Of a DNA stretch of 64,000 nt, positions 9,811 through 22,010 are shown piece after piece; the stretch's first letter is position 1; each line of letters begins with the position of its first letter. The notes below the pieces were generated by a model. It had not been told where the DNA came from and searched no databases. It worked only from the letters and a program-made list of their open reading frames with translations. The translations under genes and the position numbers were made by a program. The DNA comes from Diorhabda sublineata. Taxonomy: Eukaryota; Arthropoda; Insecta; Coleoptera; Chrysomelidae. Location of the stretch: NCBI RefSeq assembly GCF_026230105.1, contig NC_079474.1, positions 33,990,294 through 34,054,293 of the forward strand, read 5' to 3'.

Positions 9811-12800
9811 GTCCCCATTCAAAATTATTCAATGGAATTGTGATGGGTTTTTTCCTCGCCTGGAAAGAATCCAACAATTAATATCAGATATGCGCCCTGA
9901 AATCTTGTGTTTACAAGAAACCAACTCTAAAATAGATAAACTCCCTAAATTAAAAAACTATGAAGGATATCATTATGTTCGCACCAACTGCGCGAGAGCT
10001 AGCGGTGGCACCTCTATTTTCATTTCTAGTGAACTATTTTCCTCCCCTCTCCAAATCGCTACAGATCTTGAGGCTATTGCAGTTTCCACCTGGTGCCCAA
10101 ATAATCTTACTATTTGCAACTTATATATTCCTCCTAATTACCCTTTAAAAGAAATAGAACTTTTCAACCTAATCTCTCAACTCCCCCAACCATACATTAT
10201 TGTAGGTGACTTTAACGCCCATAATACAATGTGGGGATCCAATATTACCATGGGAAAGGGAAAAACCATCGAAAACGTGATCAATTGTACTGGCTCATGC
10301 TTGCTAAATACTGGATCAAATACACACTTGAATTTCTCATCTGGCACCTTCTCATGTATTGATCTTAGCTTTAGTGACCCCAAACTTGCCCCTTCACTAA
10401 ATTGGCATACCGCTAATGATCTATATGATAGCAATCATTATCCTATTATCATATCCTCCAGTATCCCTAACCAAAGTGATACTTTATCCAGAAGGTATTG
10501 GCGCTTAAACTCTGCCGACTGGACTAGTTATACGTCTCAAACGAAGTCCAACCTATCGGAATTATCTCTCACAGATGATATAAACAATAACATACTGAGG
10601 ATTACAGATGCTATACTTTCAGCTGCTCATCAGCACATTGGTAAAAATAATATCTGTCCTAAACAAAAAACTGTCCCTTGGTGGAACTCCAGATGTGAAA
10701 GTGCTATAAAACAACAAAAAATAGCACTTAATTTTTATCGTAGTCATAAAACACAAGAGAACCTTATCAATCTGAAGAGAACCAGAGCCAAGGCTAGATA
10801 TATTATAAAGCAAAGTAAAAAATGTTCCTGGAGAAACTATGTGTCTTCCATAAATGTTAATACAAGTCCCACCCAACTTTGGATTAAAATAAGACAAATT
10901 CAAGGTAACAATTCCAATTTAAAAAATCCGACTCTCTTATATAACAATAAAATAGTGAGTGAAAATGAAGAAATCAGCAACATTCTGGCCAAAACCTTTG
11001 AATCAAAATTTAAATGTAAAGTTAACATCACACCACCCTCTATAGACAAAACTACCTACCCATGCTCTACGACTATAACGCAAGATATCACCTCTCTTAA
11101 CTGCGCATTCTCCTTCTTAGAGCTTACCTCAGCCCTCAGTAGCTGCAAAAATACTGCCTCCGGTCCCGATGACATCCCGTACATATTTCTTAAAAAACTC
11201 TCCAATACAGGTTTACGCAAGCTTCTAGAAATTTACAATTTTATATGGATCACCAATCAATTCCCTAGCCAATGGCGTACTTCTACGATAATTCCTATTA
11301 AAAAGCCTGAGCAAAATGTTACCTCCCCGAACTCTTTCCGGCCCATATCACTTACTTGTACCATGTGCAAATTATTAGAAAAGATGGTTAATAAGCGGCT
11401 TCTATGGTTCCTCGATAAACATAATTTATTCTCAAAAGAACAGTCGGGATTCCGAAAACATAGATCGACCCAAGACAATCTGGTTCTTCTCCAATCCCAT
11501 ATTTCTGTTGCCCTTAATAAAAAACAAGAGGTCATTGCAGCTATATTTGATATCGACGGTGCTTTTGATTCTGTCAGTAGACAGTCAATTCTAAATAAAC
11601 TAACTTCACTAAATATCTCCGGACATATATTTCATTTTATTCGGAATTTCTTAACTTCAAGGACATTCAAAGTCTTTGCTAATGGAATTTTCTCGTCAAC
11701 CTGTGCCCAGACTGATGGTGTTCCCCAAGGATCGGTTATAAGCCCCACTTTATTCAATCTAGCAATAAACGATATTTGCTCTGATCTCCTGCCTCCCATC
11801 AAGTATGCTTTATATGCAGACGACTTGTTTATTTACTGTCCTGGCACGTCTACTCCTACTACAACTAATCTAATTCAGTCAGCAGTAAACACCCTAAGTA
11901 AAAATATAACTCGCTTAGGATTAACTTTTTCACAAACAAAATCCAGAATTATTAAATTTAGTAGACGACCATCTACATTATCTCCTACTATCCTCATTAA
12001 CAATGACCGCCTTCCTGTTGTTGATCACTGTAAAATACTTGGTCTAACATTCGACTCTCGGCTCACCTGGAAACAACATATTCGAGAAATCAAAGGCGAA
12101 TGCGGCAAAAGATTAAACCTTATTAAAATCCTTTCGCATTACCACTGGGGAGCAGACGAAAACTCCCTTATCAAAATTTATAGGGCCATCATTCGCTCGA
12201 AATTAGATTATGGCTGTCACATATATATCTCGGCCACAAAATCTGATCTCGATCTCCTGAACTCGGTGCATAATACAGCTTTACGCCTCTGTTTAGGTGC
12301 TTTTCGATCTAGTCCTGCAGAAAGCATTTACTGCGAAGCTAATGAGCCCCCTCTTTGGATCAGACGGCAGCAAATTCTGCTTTCTTACGCAGCCTCCGTA
12401 TCGGCTAACCCCCTCAATCCTGTCTACTCGCTTTTCACATCAAATTCTAACACGTTACACAACTCCTCAGCCTTGCCATTATTAAAACCTATCCCTTTAA
12501 TTTTATCCCAGCTGCTTGACGGCGTCAACCTCAAACAAACTAGCCCCCTTCCTATCCCCTCTACTCCCCCATGGACTATCAACATTCCTAAATTCAACAC
12601 ATCCCTTATGAGATACAATAAGCATGCAACACCCAAACAATTAATTATAAATGATTTTAATGACATAATAATGAATAACCACTTTGATTTAGTGTTATAC
12701 ACAGATGCATCCAAAAATGAAACAGGAGTAGGCTGCTCTGTTACAACGTCACAAATTGCAATAAAATCTTCCCTTATCCCATCAACCTGTAACGTTCACA

Positions 12801-13546
12801 CAGGTGAACTATTCAGCATTCTACAGGCCATCAATTCAATCTCTCCACCTTATAAGCTCGTCGCCATATGTACAGACTCACTTGCCTCTATTTTATCCAT
12901 CCAAAATATATTTACCGAACATCCTATTGTCCAATCAATACATGACTCCTACCAGCTTATCTCATCCCAAGGAATAGCAGTTACTTTAATTTGGATACCT
13001 TCCCACATTGGCATCGAAGGCAACGAACTAGCAGACAAACAGGCAAAAATTGCAGCTACATATACCGTCACCGACAATGTAATTATTGGAAAGGATTTAA
13101 AATCACAGTTCAAAAGAAAATCCAGAGTTACATGGCAGCAGCATTGGGACACTATTAACACATCCCTACGTCAAATACAGCGTTCAATTGGTAACCAACC
13201 TATTATCTTCGCTGGTCTCTCAAGGCAAGACTTAACTGCGATTAGAAGAGTAAGAATTGGCCATTCAAGACTTACTCATGGATATCTTATGACTACTACT
13301 GCCAGACCATTTTGCTCCAGCTGCAACTCGTACCTAACCATGAAGCATATTTTGACCGAGTGTCGCAAATATACCGTCGAAAGACAACAGTTTCGGCTTA
13401 GCCAGAACTACAATGAAGTCCTTAACAACTCGGAACAAATTACCTCTCTACTTCAGTTTCTCAAAGATGTACCACCAACTATAGAACAATTGTGTTACTG
13501 TGTATTCATATTGTATACTTGTATCAATGAACCATTTCATATTTAA
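9803..13546 (+). CDS. I-like retrotransposon ORF2: endonuclease, reverse transcriptase, RNase H
   Basis: This ORF encodes target nicking and cDNA synthesis. The frame opens at 9803 but its first ATG is at 9890. The conserved start of the AP-like endonuclease (KIIQWNCDG) lies upstream of that ATG, so I take the whole open frame. Counting from 9890: endonuclease at about 1-190 with CLQETN and VGDFNAHNTMWGS; reverse transcriptase at about 400-680 with FDIDGAFD, GVPQGSVISPTLFN and YADD (about 641); RNase H at about 933-1060 with YTDAS, GELFSI, TDS and SHIGIEGNELAD; and a C-terminal CX2CX7HX4C finger near 1143. An oddity is SNH in the endonuclease where most relatives have SDH, which could weaken nicking. 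The length, about 1,218-1,247 residues, suits I-like elements with RNase H. The frame is +1 relative to ORF1. Confidence 0.9.
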   Translation, partial: LPKSPFKIIQWNCDGFFPRLERIQQLISDMRPEILCLQETNSKIDKLPKLKNYEGYHYVRTNCARASGGTSIFISSELFSSPLQIATDLEAIAVSTWCPNNLTICNLYIPPNYPLKEIELFNLISQLPQPYIIVGDFNAHNTMWGSNITMGKGKTIENVINCTGSCLLNTGSNTHLNFSSGTFSCIDLSFSDPKLAPSLNWHTANDLYDSNHYPIIISSSIPNQSDTLSRRYWRLNSADWTSYTSQTKSNLSELSLTDDINNNILRITDAILSAAHQHIGKNNICPKQKTVPWWNSRCESAIKQQKIALNFYRSHKTQENLINLKRTRAKARYIIKQSKKCSWRNYVSSINVNTSPTQLWIKIRQIQGNNSNLKNPTLLYNNKIVSENEEISNILAKTFESKFKCKVNITPPSIDKTTYPCSTTITQDITSLNCAFSFLELTSALSSCKNTASGPDDIPYIFLKKLSNTGLRKLLEIYNFIWITNQFPSQWRTSTIIPIKKPEQNVTSPNSFRPISLTCTMCKLLEKMVNKRLLWFLDKHNLFSKEQSGFRKHRSTQDNLVLLQSHISVALNKKQEVIAAIFDIDGAFDSVSRQSILNKLTSLNISGHIFHFIRNFLTSRTFKVFANGIFSSTCAQTDGVPQGSVISPTLFNLAINDICSDLLPPIKYALYADDLFIYCPGTSTPTTTNLIQSAVNTLSKNITRLGLTFSQTKSRIIKFSRRPSTLSPTILINNDRLPVVDHCKILGLTFDSRLTWKQHIREIKGECGKRLNLIKILSHYHWGADENSLIKIYRAIIRSKLDYGCHIYISATKSDLDLLNSVHNTALRLCLGAFRSSPAESIYCEANEPPLWIRRQQILLSYAASVSANPLNPVYSLFTSNSNTLHNSSALPLLKPIPLILSQLLDGVNLKQTSPLPIPSTPPWTINIPKFNTSLMRYNKHATPKQLIINDFNDIIMNNHFDLVLYTDASKNETGVGCSVTTSQIAIKSSLIPSTCNVHTGELFSILQAINSISPPYKLVAICTDSLASILSIQNIFTEHPIVQSIHDSYQLISSQGIAVTLIWIPSHIGIEGNELADKQAKIAATYTVTDNVIIGKDLKSQFKRKSRVTWQQHWDTINTSLRQIQRSIGNQPIIFAGLSRQDLTAIRRVRIGHSRLTHGYLMTTTARPFCSSCNSYLTMKHILTECRKYTVERQQFRLSQNYNEVLNNSEQITSLLQFLKDVPPTIEQLCYCVFILYTCINEPFHI

Positions 13547-13563
13547 TGTATTATAACCGCTCC

Positions 13564-13592
13564 CGTGCAAGTGGCCATAGTAGCCGAGCACG
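13564..13592 (+). promoter_or_regulatory. Predicted 3' UTR hairpin of the I-like element
   Basis: CGTGC (13564-13568) pairs with GCACG (13588-13592), and inside it GGC pairs with GCC, leaving a seven-base loop. In non-LTR elements short 3' UTR structures can be the site the reverse transcriptase recognises. The fold is visible by eye; its role is inference. Confidence 0.35.
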
Positions 13593-13627
13593 TTAATTTT
13601 AAATAAAAAAAAAAAAAACAGCCAAAT

Positions 13628-15843
13628 AAATAAGTAAACCGATAAGATAAACCTGAGATATTCCTTGTATAAACATGACCAAAAAGATCTGATGAAAAAT
13701 AAATTATTAATAAGTTCGACAACCTTTGTATATTAAGAATTGTCAAGCTTCAAAAAAACTTGAATTAATGGTTAATTGAGCTCTACTTTATTAATAAAAT
13801 AGATGGAAGTTGTTGAAATTGATTTTATTTTATTCATCTAAAAACTTTTCCAATGAATTTTTACACTTTTTTCAAAGAACATATTTTTTTTAGCAATTCT
13901 AACATTGGTATAATTAATGTCTGACCCATTTTCCTCTCTTTATCTTTATCCAACCCCCGTAAAAACGCCACATTACGCAAACAACATTGTTTTTTCGACG
14001 AAAAAACATTAAGGACATTCTCCCTCGTCGTTCTAACCGCCCGCGCCCTTGTCTAGAAAAGCCTTTTGAAATATAGCAGGACCTGTTTATATTCTTGGAC
14101 CTGGCAGTGATATTCCTGGCTATAATATTAATTATCCTACAGAATATACATATCCTTGGAGACACGTCGACAATGACTTCATAACAATGGTTTATTATAA
14201 CTGTATCTGGATAATTAATGACATCAAGTATGGTGGTGACTTGCTGCTTTTGTCTGTAATTATGGCGGCTCTAATGAGTTTTAAGTAGCAAGTGGTCTTA
14301 TCGGGAAGAAATCCTTTTGTTCAGCTCGCGATAGAAGTCGGGGGAAACATGCAATGCGATGCTGCATTCAGGATATTTTTTAACCACCCTTTATTAGCTC
14401 GACATGTATATATATATATATCTAATAGAATCTACAGTATCTAATCAACGTTATGGTCTAGTACACGATGCTGATGAGTACCATAATGGTTAAAACTGTA
14501 TTATTATGCGCGTAATTAAGTGAAAAATTATACTTGAAAACTAAATTTATAAAAGTTGTACTTGATGAAAAGTATTTTCTGGTAAAGTTATCATGATTAG
14601 GCCGCTACAGTGTCAGAAAGAAGTGTCCTATTTCCACGCGTTTGTACACTAATTAAAGCACACCTCAACGCAGATATTCACTTTACTTTTAATCCTCTGG
14701 AAGGAGCCAGATTAACCTCAACTACTGAAATTTGTAATTTTTCCTTGTAATGTCTTTTCTTCATATGTACTATGACGAGCGTTATTATAGATTATGGAAA
14801 GAGCGCGCATAATATGCTAGATTGATTATTCAAGTTTAAGCTTTTGATACTAGTAAATAAATTTTTATTTCTACAATATTAATACTTCAATATCTGGTTT
14901 ATACCGATAAGTATTAAAAACCAAACGGTCATTATGATAATTATTCGTTTTGCTTTATTTTCTTTTATTTCTTTCGGCAGATATCATAAAAGCAGTACGT
15001 CGTTAAGTGGGTTTGTAGGAAAAATTGATGGTGCAGTAGAAAGGAAGATATAGTCCTCCGGAAGGATATGGAGATTTAGGGAGAGAATTCCGACTTTTCA
15101 TGGGGTATTGTGGAAAGTGGGATGGAGAGTGATGAACTTTAATGGATTTATTTATCGGCTTTATGTTAAAATCTAAATATTCTTTCTCGTGGAGACGATA
15201 TCTGAAGGAAATGTCAATTGTAAATTTGTTTGAAATTGTTGAAATAATAATTAATGAGAAATTTAACCAAAAAAACACATTTATTTAAAATTTATATTTC
15301 ATATTAGTGGTATTTTACTGTAAATTAATGGAATTTCAATATTTAAAAGTATAATTAATATAAAATAAAAGATTTTATCGCTTATATAAATGTATATTTC
15401 CCTCGGGAAACTATAAGAATAATTCGAAACTGAGTTCTAATCCTACTGAACTACATCCACACATTCCTTGTTTTCAACTTTTCTACGTTTCATTCCAAAC
15501 CGCCGGCTATAAAATATATGACACCTCATTACACAGCAACCCTTGAAATAAGATGTCCCCTCGACTGATAACGTCTTGGAAATAGTGAAAATTCCATTCG
15601 TGTTATCTCGCGGCACTCCTCTCGTTGATATATGTGACAAAATGAAATATATGTTTGCGTTATTTCTAAAATAATTAACGTCAAAAAACTAATTTTCCAT
15701 ATAGATTTCAAAAATGTATGTAAGTACTTTTGGGACATCCTGTATAGTTTAGATTTAATTCAAAATTAATAAGAGAAGAATAACAACATCTTAAAACATT
15801 CCAAAAACTTTTTTCACTTGGAGGTTCTTTAGAAATATAATCC
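13628..15843. other. No gene seen between retrotransposon and satellite
   Basis: AT-rich sequence with a short TA run at about 14407-14420 and an element-edge-like segment near 15730 (ACATCCTGTATA). Short ORFs here show no family resemblance. Confidence 0.35.
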
Positions 15844-18800
15844 GGGCTACTATACGGGGTGGATGATTAGTACAATAAAATTCAGTACATCCTTTGTCCT
15901 TTGCGATATTAATTTGAAAATTTGAGGGATTATAACCGTTTTAAAATTCTTTAAACTTCCCTATTACAATAATATAGATTTGTAATGCGATCTACGAGGT
16001 ATTTAAAAAGTTAAAACCAATTTTTAATTAATAAAATTCAATACCCTGTATAATCTAAGAAAAATTCAAGATTAAAAATGTGTTGCTGCCAAAGTATTCG
16101 ACAAGTAATAAAAATTCTGAATAAAGATTAATTAGATTAATATTCATTAAATACAGGGTGAATCAAAATATTGATACATGTTTTTTTCAGTTTTTCAAAA
16201 GTCGTTTCAGGAATTTATGAATATTTCAAAATCTTTCTTCTATTCTAACATTCATATACGTTTGTTCTTTATCTTGATGGAAATTTTTCATATAAAAATA
16301 TAACTTGGGCTACTATACGGGGTGGATGATTAGTACAATAAAATTCAGTACATCCTTTGTCCTTTGCGATATTAATTTGAAAATTTGAGGGATTATAACC
16401 GTTTTAAAATTCTTTAAACTTCCCTATTACAATAATATAGATTTGTAATGCGATCTACGAGGTATTTAAAAAGTTAAAACCAATTTTTAATTAATAAAAT
16501 TCAATACCCTGTATAATCTAAGAAAAATTCAAGATTAAAAATGTGTTGCTGCCAAAATATTCGACAAGTAATAAAAATTCTGAATAAAGATTAATTAGAT
16601 TAATATTCATTAAATACAGGGTGAATCAAAATATTGATACATGTTTTTTTCAGTTTTTCAAAAGTCGTTTCAGGAATTTATGAATATTTCAAAATCTTTC
16701 TTCTATTCTAACATTCATATACGTTTGTTCTTTATCTTGATGGAAATTTTTCATATAAAAATATAACCCGGGCTACTATACGGGGTGGATGATTAGTACA
16801 ATAAAATTCAGTACATCCTTTGTCCTTTGCGATATTAATTTGAAAATTTGAGGGATTATAACCGTTTTAAAATTCTTTAAACTTCCCTATTACAATAATA
16901 TAGAGTTGTAATGTGATGTACGAGGTATTTAAAAAGTTAAAACCAATTTTTAATTAATAAAATTCAATACCCTGTATAATCTAAGAAAAATTCAAGATTA
17001 AAAATGTGTTGCTGCCAAAATATTCGACAAGTAATAAAAATTCTGAATAAAGATTAATTAGATTAATATTCACTAAATACAGGGCGAATCAAAATATTGA
17101 TACATATTTTTTTTTTTAGTTTTTCAAAAGTCGTTTCAGGAATTTATAAATATTTCAAAATCTTTTTTCTATTCTAACATTCATATACGTTTGTTCTTTA
17201 TCTTAATAGAAATTTTTCATATCGATTTATGTAAAAATATAACCCGGGCTACTATACGGGGTGGATGATTAGTACGATAAAATTCAGTACATCCTTTGTC
17301 CTTTGCGATATTAATTTGAAAATTTGAGGGATTATAACCGTTTTAAAATTCTTTAGACTTCCCTATTACAATAATATAGATTTGTAATGCGATCTATGAG
17401 GTATCCAAAAAGTTAAAATCAATTTTTAATTAATAAAATTCAATACCCTGTATAATCTAAGAAAAATTCAAGATTAAAAATGTGTTGCTGCCAAAGTATT
17501 CGACAAGTAATAAAAATTCTGAATAAAGATTAATTAGATTAATATTCACTAAATACAGGGCGAATCAAAATATTGATACATGTTTTTTTTTTAGTTTTTC
17601 AAAAGTCGTTTCAGGAATTTATAAATATTTCAAAATCTTTTTTCTATTCTAACATTCATATACGTTTGTTCTTTATCTTAATAGAAATTTTTCATATCGA
17701 TTTATGTAAAAATATAACCCGGGCTACTATACGGGGTGGATGATTAGTACGATAAAATTCAGTACATCCTTTGTCCTTTGCGATATTAATTTGAAAATTT
17801 GAGGGATTATAACCGTTTTAAAATTCTTTAAACTTCCCTATTACGATAATATAGATTTGTAATGCGATCTACGAGGTATTTAAAAGGTTAAAACCAATTT
17901 TTAATTAATAAAATTCAATACCCTGTATAATCTAAGAAAAATTCAAGATTAAAAATGTGTTGCTGCCAAAGTATTCGACAAGTAATAAAAATTCTGAATA
18001 AAGATTAATTAGATTAATATTCATTAAATACAGGGTGAATCAAAATATTGATACATGTTTTTTTCAGTTTTTCAAAAGTCGTTTCAGGAATTTATGAATA
18101 TTTCAAAATCTTTCTTCTATTCTAACATTCATATACGTTTGTTCTTTATCTTGATGGAAATTTTTCATATAAAAACATAACCCGGGCTACTATACGGGGT
18201 GGATGATTAGTACGATAAAATTCAGTACATCCTTTGTCCTTTGCGATATTAATTTGAAAATTTGAGGGATTATAACCGTTTTAAAATTCTTTAGACTTCC
18301 CTATTACAATAATATAGATTTGTAATGCGATCTATGAGGTATCCAAAAAGTTAAAATCAATTTTTAATTAATAAAATTCAATACCCTGTATAATCTAAGA
18401 AAAATTCAAGATTAAAAATGTGTTGCTGCCAAAGTATTCGACAAGTAATAAAAATTCTGAATAAAGATTAATTAGATTAATATTCATTAAATACAGGGCG
18501 AATCAAAATATTGATACATGTTTTTTTTTTAGTTTTTCAAAAGTCGTTTCAGGAATTTATAAATATTTCAAAATCTTTTTTCTATTCTAACATTCATATA
18601 CGTTTGTTCTTTATCTTAATAGAAATTTTTCATATCGATTTATGTAAAAATATAACCCGGGCTACTATACGGGGTGGATGATTAGTACGATAAAATTCAG
18701 TACATCCTTTGTCCTTTGCGATATTAATTTGAAAATTTGAGGGATTATAACCGTTTTAAAATTCTTTAAACTTCCCTATTACGATAATATAGATTTGTAA

Positions 18801-19604
18801 TGCGATCTACGAGGTATTTAAAAGGTTAAAACCAATTTTTAATTAATAAAATTCAATACCCTGTATAATCTAAGAAAAATTCAAGATTAAAAATGTGTTG
18901 CTGCCAAAGTATTCGACAAGTAATAAAAATTCTGAATAAAGATTAATTAGATTAATATTCATTAAATACAGGGTGAATCAAAATATTGATACATGTTTTT
19001 TTCAGTTTTTCAAAAGTCGTTTCAGGAATTTATGAATATTTCAAAATCTTTCTTCTATTCTAACATTCATATACGTTTGTTCTTTATCTTGATGGAAATT
19101 TTTCATATAAAAACATAACCCGGGCTACTATACGGGGTGGATGATTAGTACGATAAAATTCAGTACATCCTTTGTCCTTTGCGATATTAATTTGAAAATT
19201 TGAGGAAGTATAACCGTTTTAAAATTCTTTAAACTTCCCTATTACAATAATATAGAGTTGTAATGTGATGTACGAGGTATTTAAAAAGTAAAACCAATTT
19301 TTAATTAATAAAATTCAATACCCTGTATAATCTAAGAAAAATTCAAGATTAAAAATGTGTTGCTGCCAAAGTATTCGACAAGTAATAAAAATTCTGAATA
19401 AAGATTAATTAGATTAATATTCACTAAATACAGGGTGGATCAAAACATTGTTACATATTTTTTTCTTTTTTCAACAGTCGTTTTAATAGAAACATTTTCA
19501 GGAACTTATGAAAATTTCCAAATCTATTTTCTATTCTAACATTCATATACGTTTGTTTTTTTATCTTTGTAAGCGCTTTCCAGATCGATTTATGTAGAAA
19601 TATT
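15844..19604 (+). repeat. Satellite array, 463/475-bp units, eight copies
   Basis: Units begin GGGCTACTATACGGGGTGG at 15844, 16307, 16770, 17246, 17721, 18184, 18659 and 19122. Spacings are 463, 463, 476, 475, 463, 475 and 463 bp; the longer type has a small insertion (CATATCGATTTATG in place of CATAT) and a longer T run near its end. Each unit contains TACCCTGTA and, some 130 bp on, TACAGGG, an inverted pair. The last unit diverges strongly after about 19440 and ends near 19604, as is typical for the edge of an array. No ORF crosses units. Confidence 0.95.
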
Positions 19605-22010
19605 ATTCTTTACATTGACGTGAAGATATGTTAATCGTTTATAATTTTTTCTCGAAACAAATATCCACTACATTTAAACTTGGTAAGTAATTGATGCTTC
19701 TTGATAAATATAATTGTAGCTCCATCGATATAAACCCGCAATAATCAATATAAATAATATAAAGAGAGGAAACCGGATGTGATGCTGTATTGACTCGATC
19801 ATTAGCTACATGAATGGACTGATAGTGGGATTAGCTACAATCTCCGTTATTTTCTACACGAAATCAATTTATGCCTTACATATCGGTAGTAATAAGAATA
19901 CAGAGGCGTAGAATAGATATTCAATCAAAAAGAGCTACCAAAATAGTTATTAAAGCTCTTAACTTCATCCAACACACTGCATCATTAAATGGAATATTCT
20001 AAATAAGTTAGCTTCGAAGGTTTTGCTTTAAATCTTGTTTTTGCCAATTAGAGACATTCATCCATCCCTTTTACGCACCTACAGCGTGAGGATACACTAA
20101 AAAGAGTTATATTATAAGCTACAGATCCAGCAGAATATCGTCATGAGGTTAGAGGACTTCCAGGAAACGGATCTGATAACAAAGAGGCATGTGCAAAGCA
20201 GCTGGACCACGAACCACAAATTGGTTTATATTTTAGCTTAAATCCAGATCTAATATACATTTCTCTGATAACTCATAAAATTATGTGGATAGCGGAGAAT
20301 CCTCAAGTAGAGTACGAGCACGTGGACATCGTCGGAGGTAATAAAACCTGGTGCACCAATCGAAATGCTTTAGAATTATCCGGGATCAAAGACTGAAGCT
20401 CAAGGGTCTACTGATGGATTGAAATAATCAAAATCTACTTCATTAGATACATTCTTATCATCTAGAGCGTGAGGATACACTATAAAAAGGGTTATATTAG
20501 AAGCTACAGATCCAGCAGAATATCGTCATGAGTTTAGAGGACTTCCAGGAAAAGGATCTGATACCAAAGAGGCATGTGCAAAGCAGCTGAACCGCATATT
20601 GGTTTAGAGAATTTGGCACAGTAAAACCAACAGTTGGACCACTAGTTTAGTGGTGAGGAAGTTCTATAAAGTTGGATTTTGAAAATAACGGACTTGTGTA
20701 TGTGTAAATTAACAGTCAAGTATTGTTTGGGAAGTTTAACGTTTCGTATTTGTAGATTCTAACCTCATTTTTACATATTTTCTTGTATTCATCTATTATT
20801 TTTAAAAATAAAATTTATTATTTGAGTAGAACGCCACTGGATTCATATCTTGTCTAAATTCAGATGCAGATAGTTATTTCTTTAACAACTTCCCTAACCA
20901 CAATACCAAAGTGTATAATATGATTATTTTAATTTCAATTTTAACCTTAGTTCAATTGGAAATTTTCCATTTTGAATCCTGCTATGTTTTAGGAAGAGTT
21001 TCTATCAGTTTTTTCCTGTGAATCTCTTTGTTTAATTCCTGCGTACATCTCTTCTGTTGTTGTAAGTAGTTTTGCTGCTACGATACTTTCCATCTGTTTT
21101 TGTTTATCTTCCCAATATTCATTTTGTATATTTTCCATTTCTTGTTTCTTTTTATATAGATTTTGAAAGGATGTGACTTTATTATTTCGTTTCCCCGTAT
21201 ACTTTTTTGACTTTCGTTTCGTTATCTTCGGTAAATTTTCCAATGAAATAACTTATGATTGTTTTAATTTAGCTTAGACTGTTTAATGATTAGAATACCA
21301 GTCGTTAAATCAATTTTTCAGTTACGTAAAAATATTGTAAATTATTAATGAGACAGTAAATTTTCACCAAACAGCAAAAACTAAATTCTGTAAACCAGAT
21401 ATCGTACTGAAATCATTAATTCCAAGTATATCAGGGAACAGCCTCGAGACAATTTAATCTAGGGGAAGGAAAATCAAATCTCAACAATTAGAATACAAAA
21501 CCGAACGGTCAAGCGAAAGGGCTACAACATATATAAATCAGTCGGTTCTTACAAGTAGAAAACAGAGATAGCAATTATTAATTAAATGCTACCGAGATTT
21601 AAGACTCGATTGTCCATTTCTCTCTGTACAGATCTAATTTACAAGAGAATGTTTTATAACTAATTTAGTAACGGATTACATAGTAAATCCATTAAATACG
21701 CGGGGAGTTATTTATATTTTTAGACTTGGTAATACTGTTTTTGTAAGTATACCAAATACAGTGGTTAACATAACCTCAATGACAAAATTTTATAAGAAGT
21801 TTATCTGGTTTATCAACAGTTATTTGTTGCACACGAATTATATGGATCTATGCTTATAAATTCAGATGCGCGGGTGTTTCCATTAGAAATCCAAGAAAAG
21901 TTGTTGGCTAAAAAGGTGCATCGAATTTTAGATTACCAATCATGTGGCCAGAACGGCATTAGAGCGACGGAAATACTATACATTTTGTATAATATGAATT
22001 GTCAAAATTA
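19605..22010. other. No gene seen between the two satellites
   Basis: It contains one direct repeat pair (20083-20205 and 20466-20589) and an 84-residue Lys-rich minus-strand ORF at 20989-21243 that I cannot assign. No splice-bounded exon was recognised. Confidence 0.35.
20083..20589 (+). repeat. Direct repeat pair of about 123 bp
   Basis: AGCGTGAGGATACACT starts copies at 20083 and 20466, and both run to GTGCAAAGCAGCTG (20205 and 20589). They differ by a few substitutions and a small indel. The 383-bp spacing suggests a local tandem duplication that has since decayed. No mobile-element ends are visible. Confidence 0.75.

Larger units (their letters stand above)
8236..13617 (+). mobile_element. 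Full-length I-like non-LTR retrotransposon
   Basis: The element is bounded by a 10-bp direct repeat, ACAGCCAAAT, at 8226-8235 and 13618-13627 (12 bp if flanking A residues are counted), as expected for target-primed reverse transcription. It starts CATTCTCATTC; I-factor-like elements often start CAT. The 5' UTR is about 340 bp, followed by a gag-like ORF1, an endonuclease-RT-RNase H ORF2, a short 3' UTR and an A-rich tail from about 13601. An RNase H domain behind the RT argues against plain Jockey or CR1 and for the I group (I, Nimb, Loa and relatives); the clade itself is inference. No stop or frameshift was found within either ORF, so the copy could be young and perhaps active. Confidence 0.85.

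Noticed and set aside
20989..21243. 84-residue Lys-rich ORF
   Set aside because: No domain, no splice context; AT-rich chance frame or old relic, not decidable.
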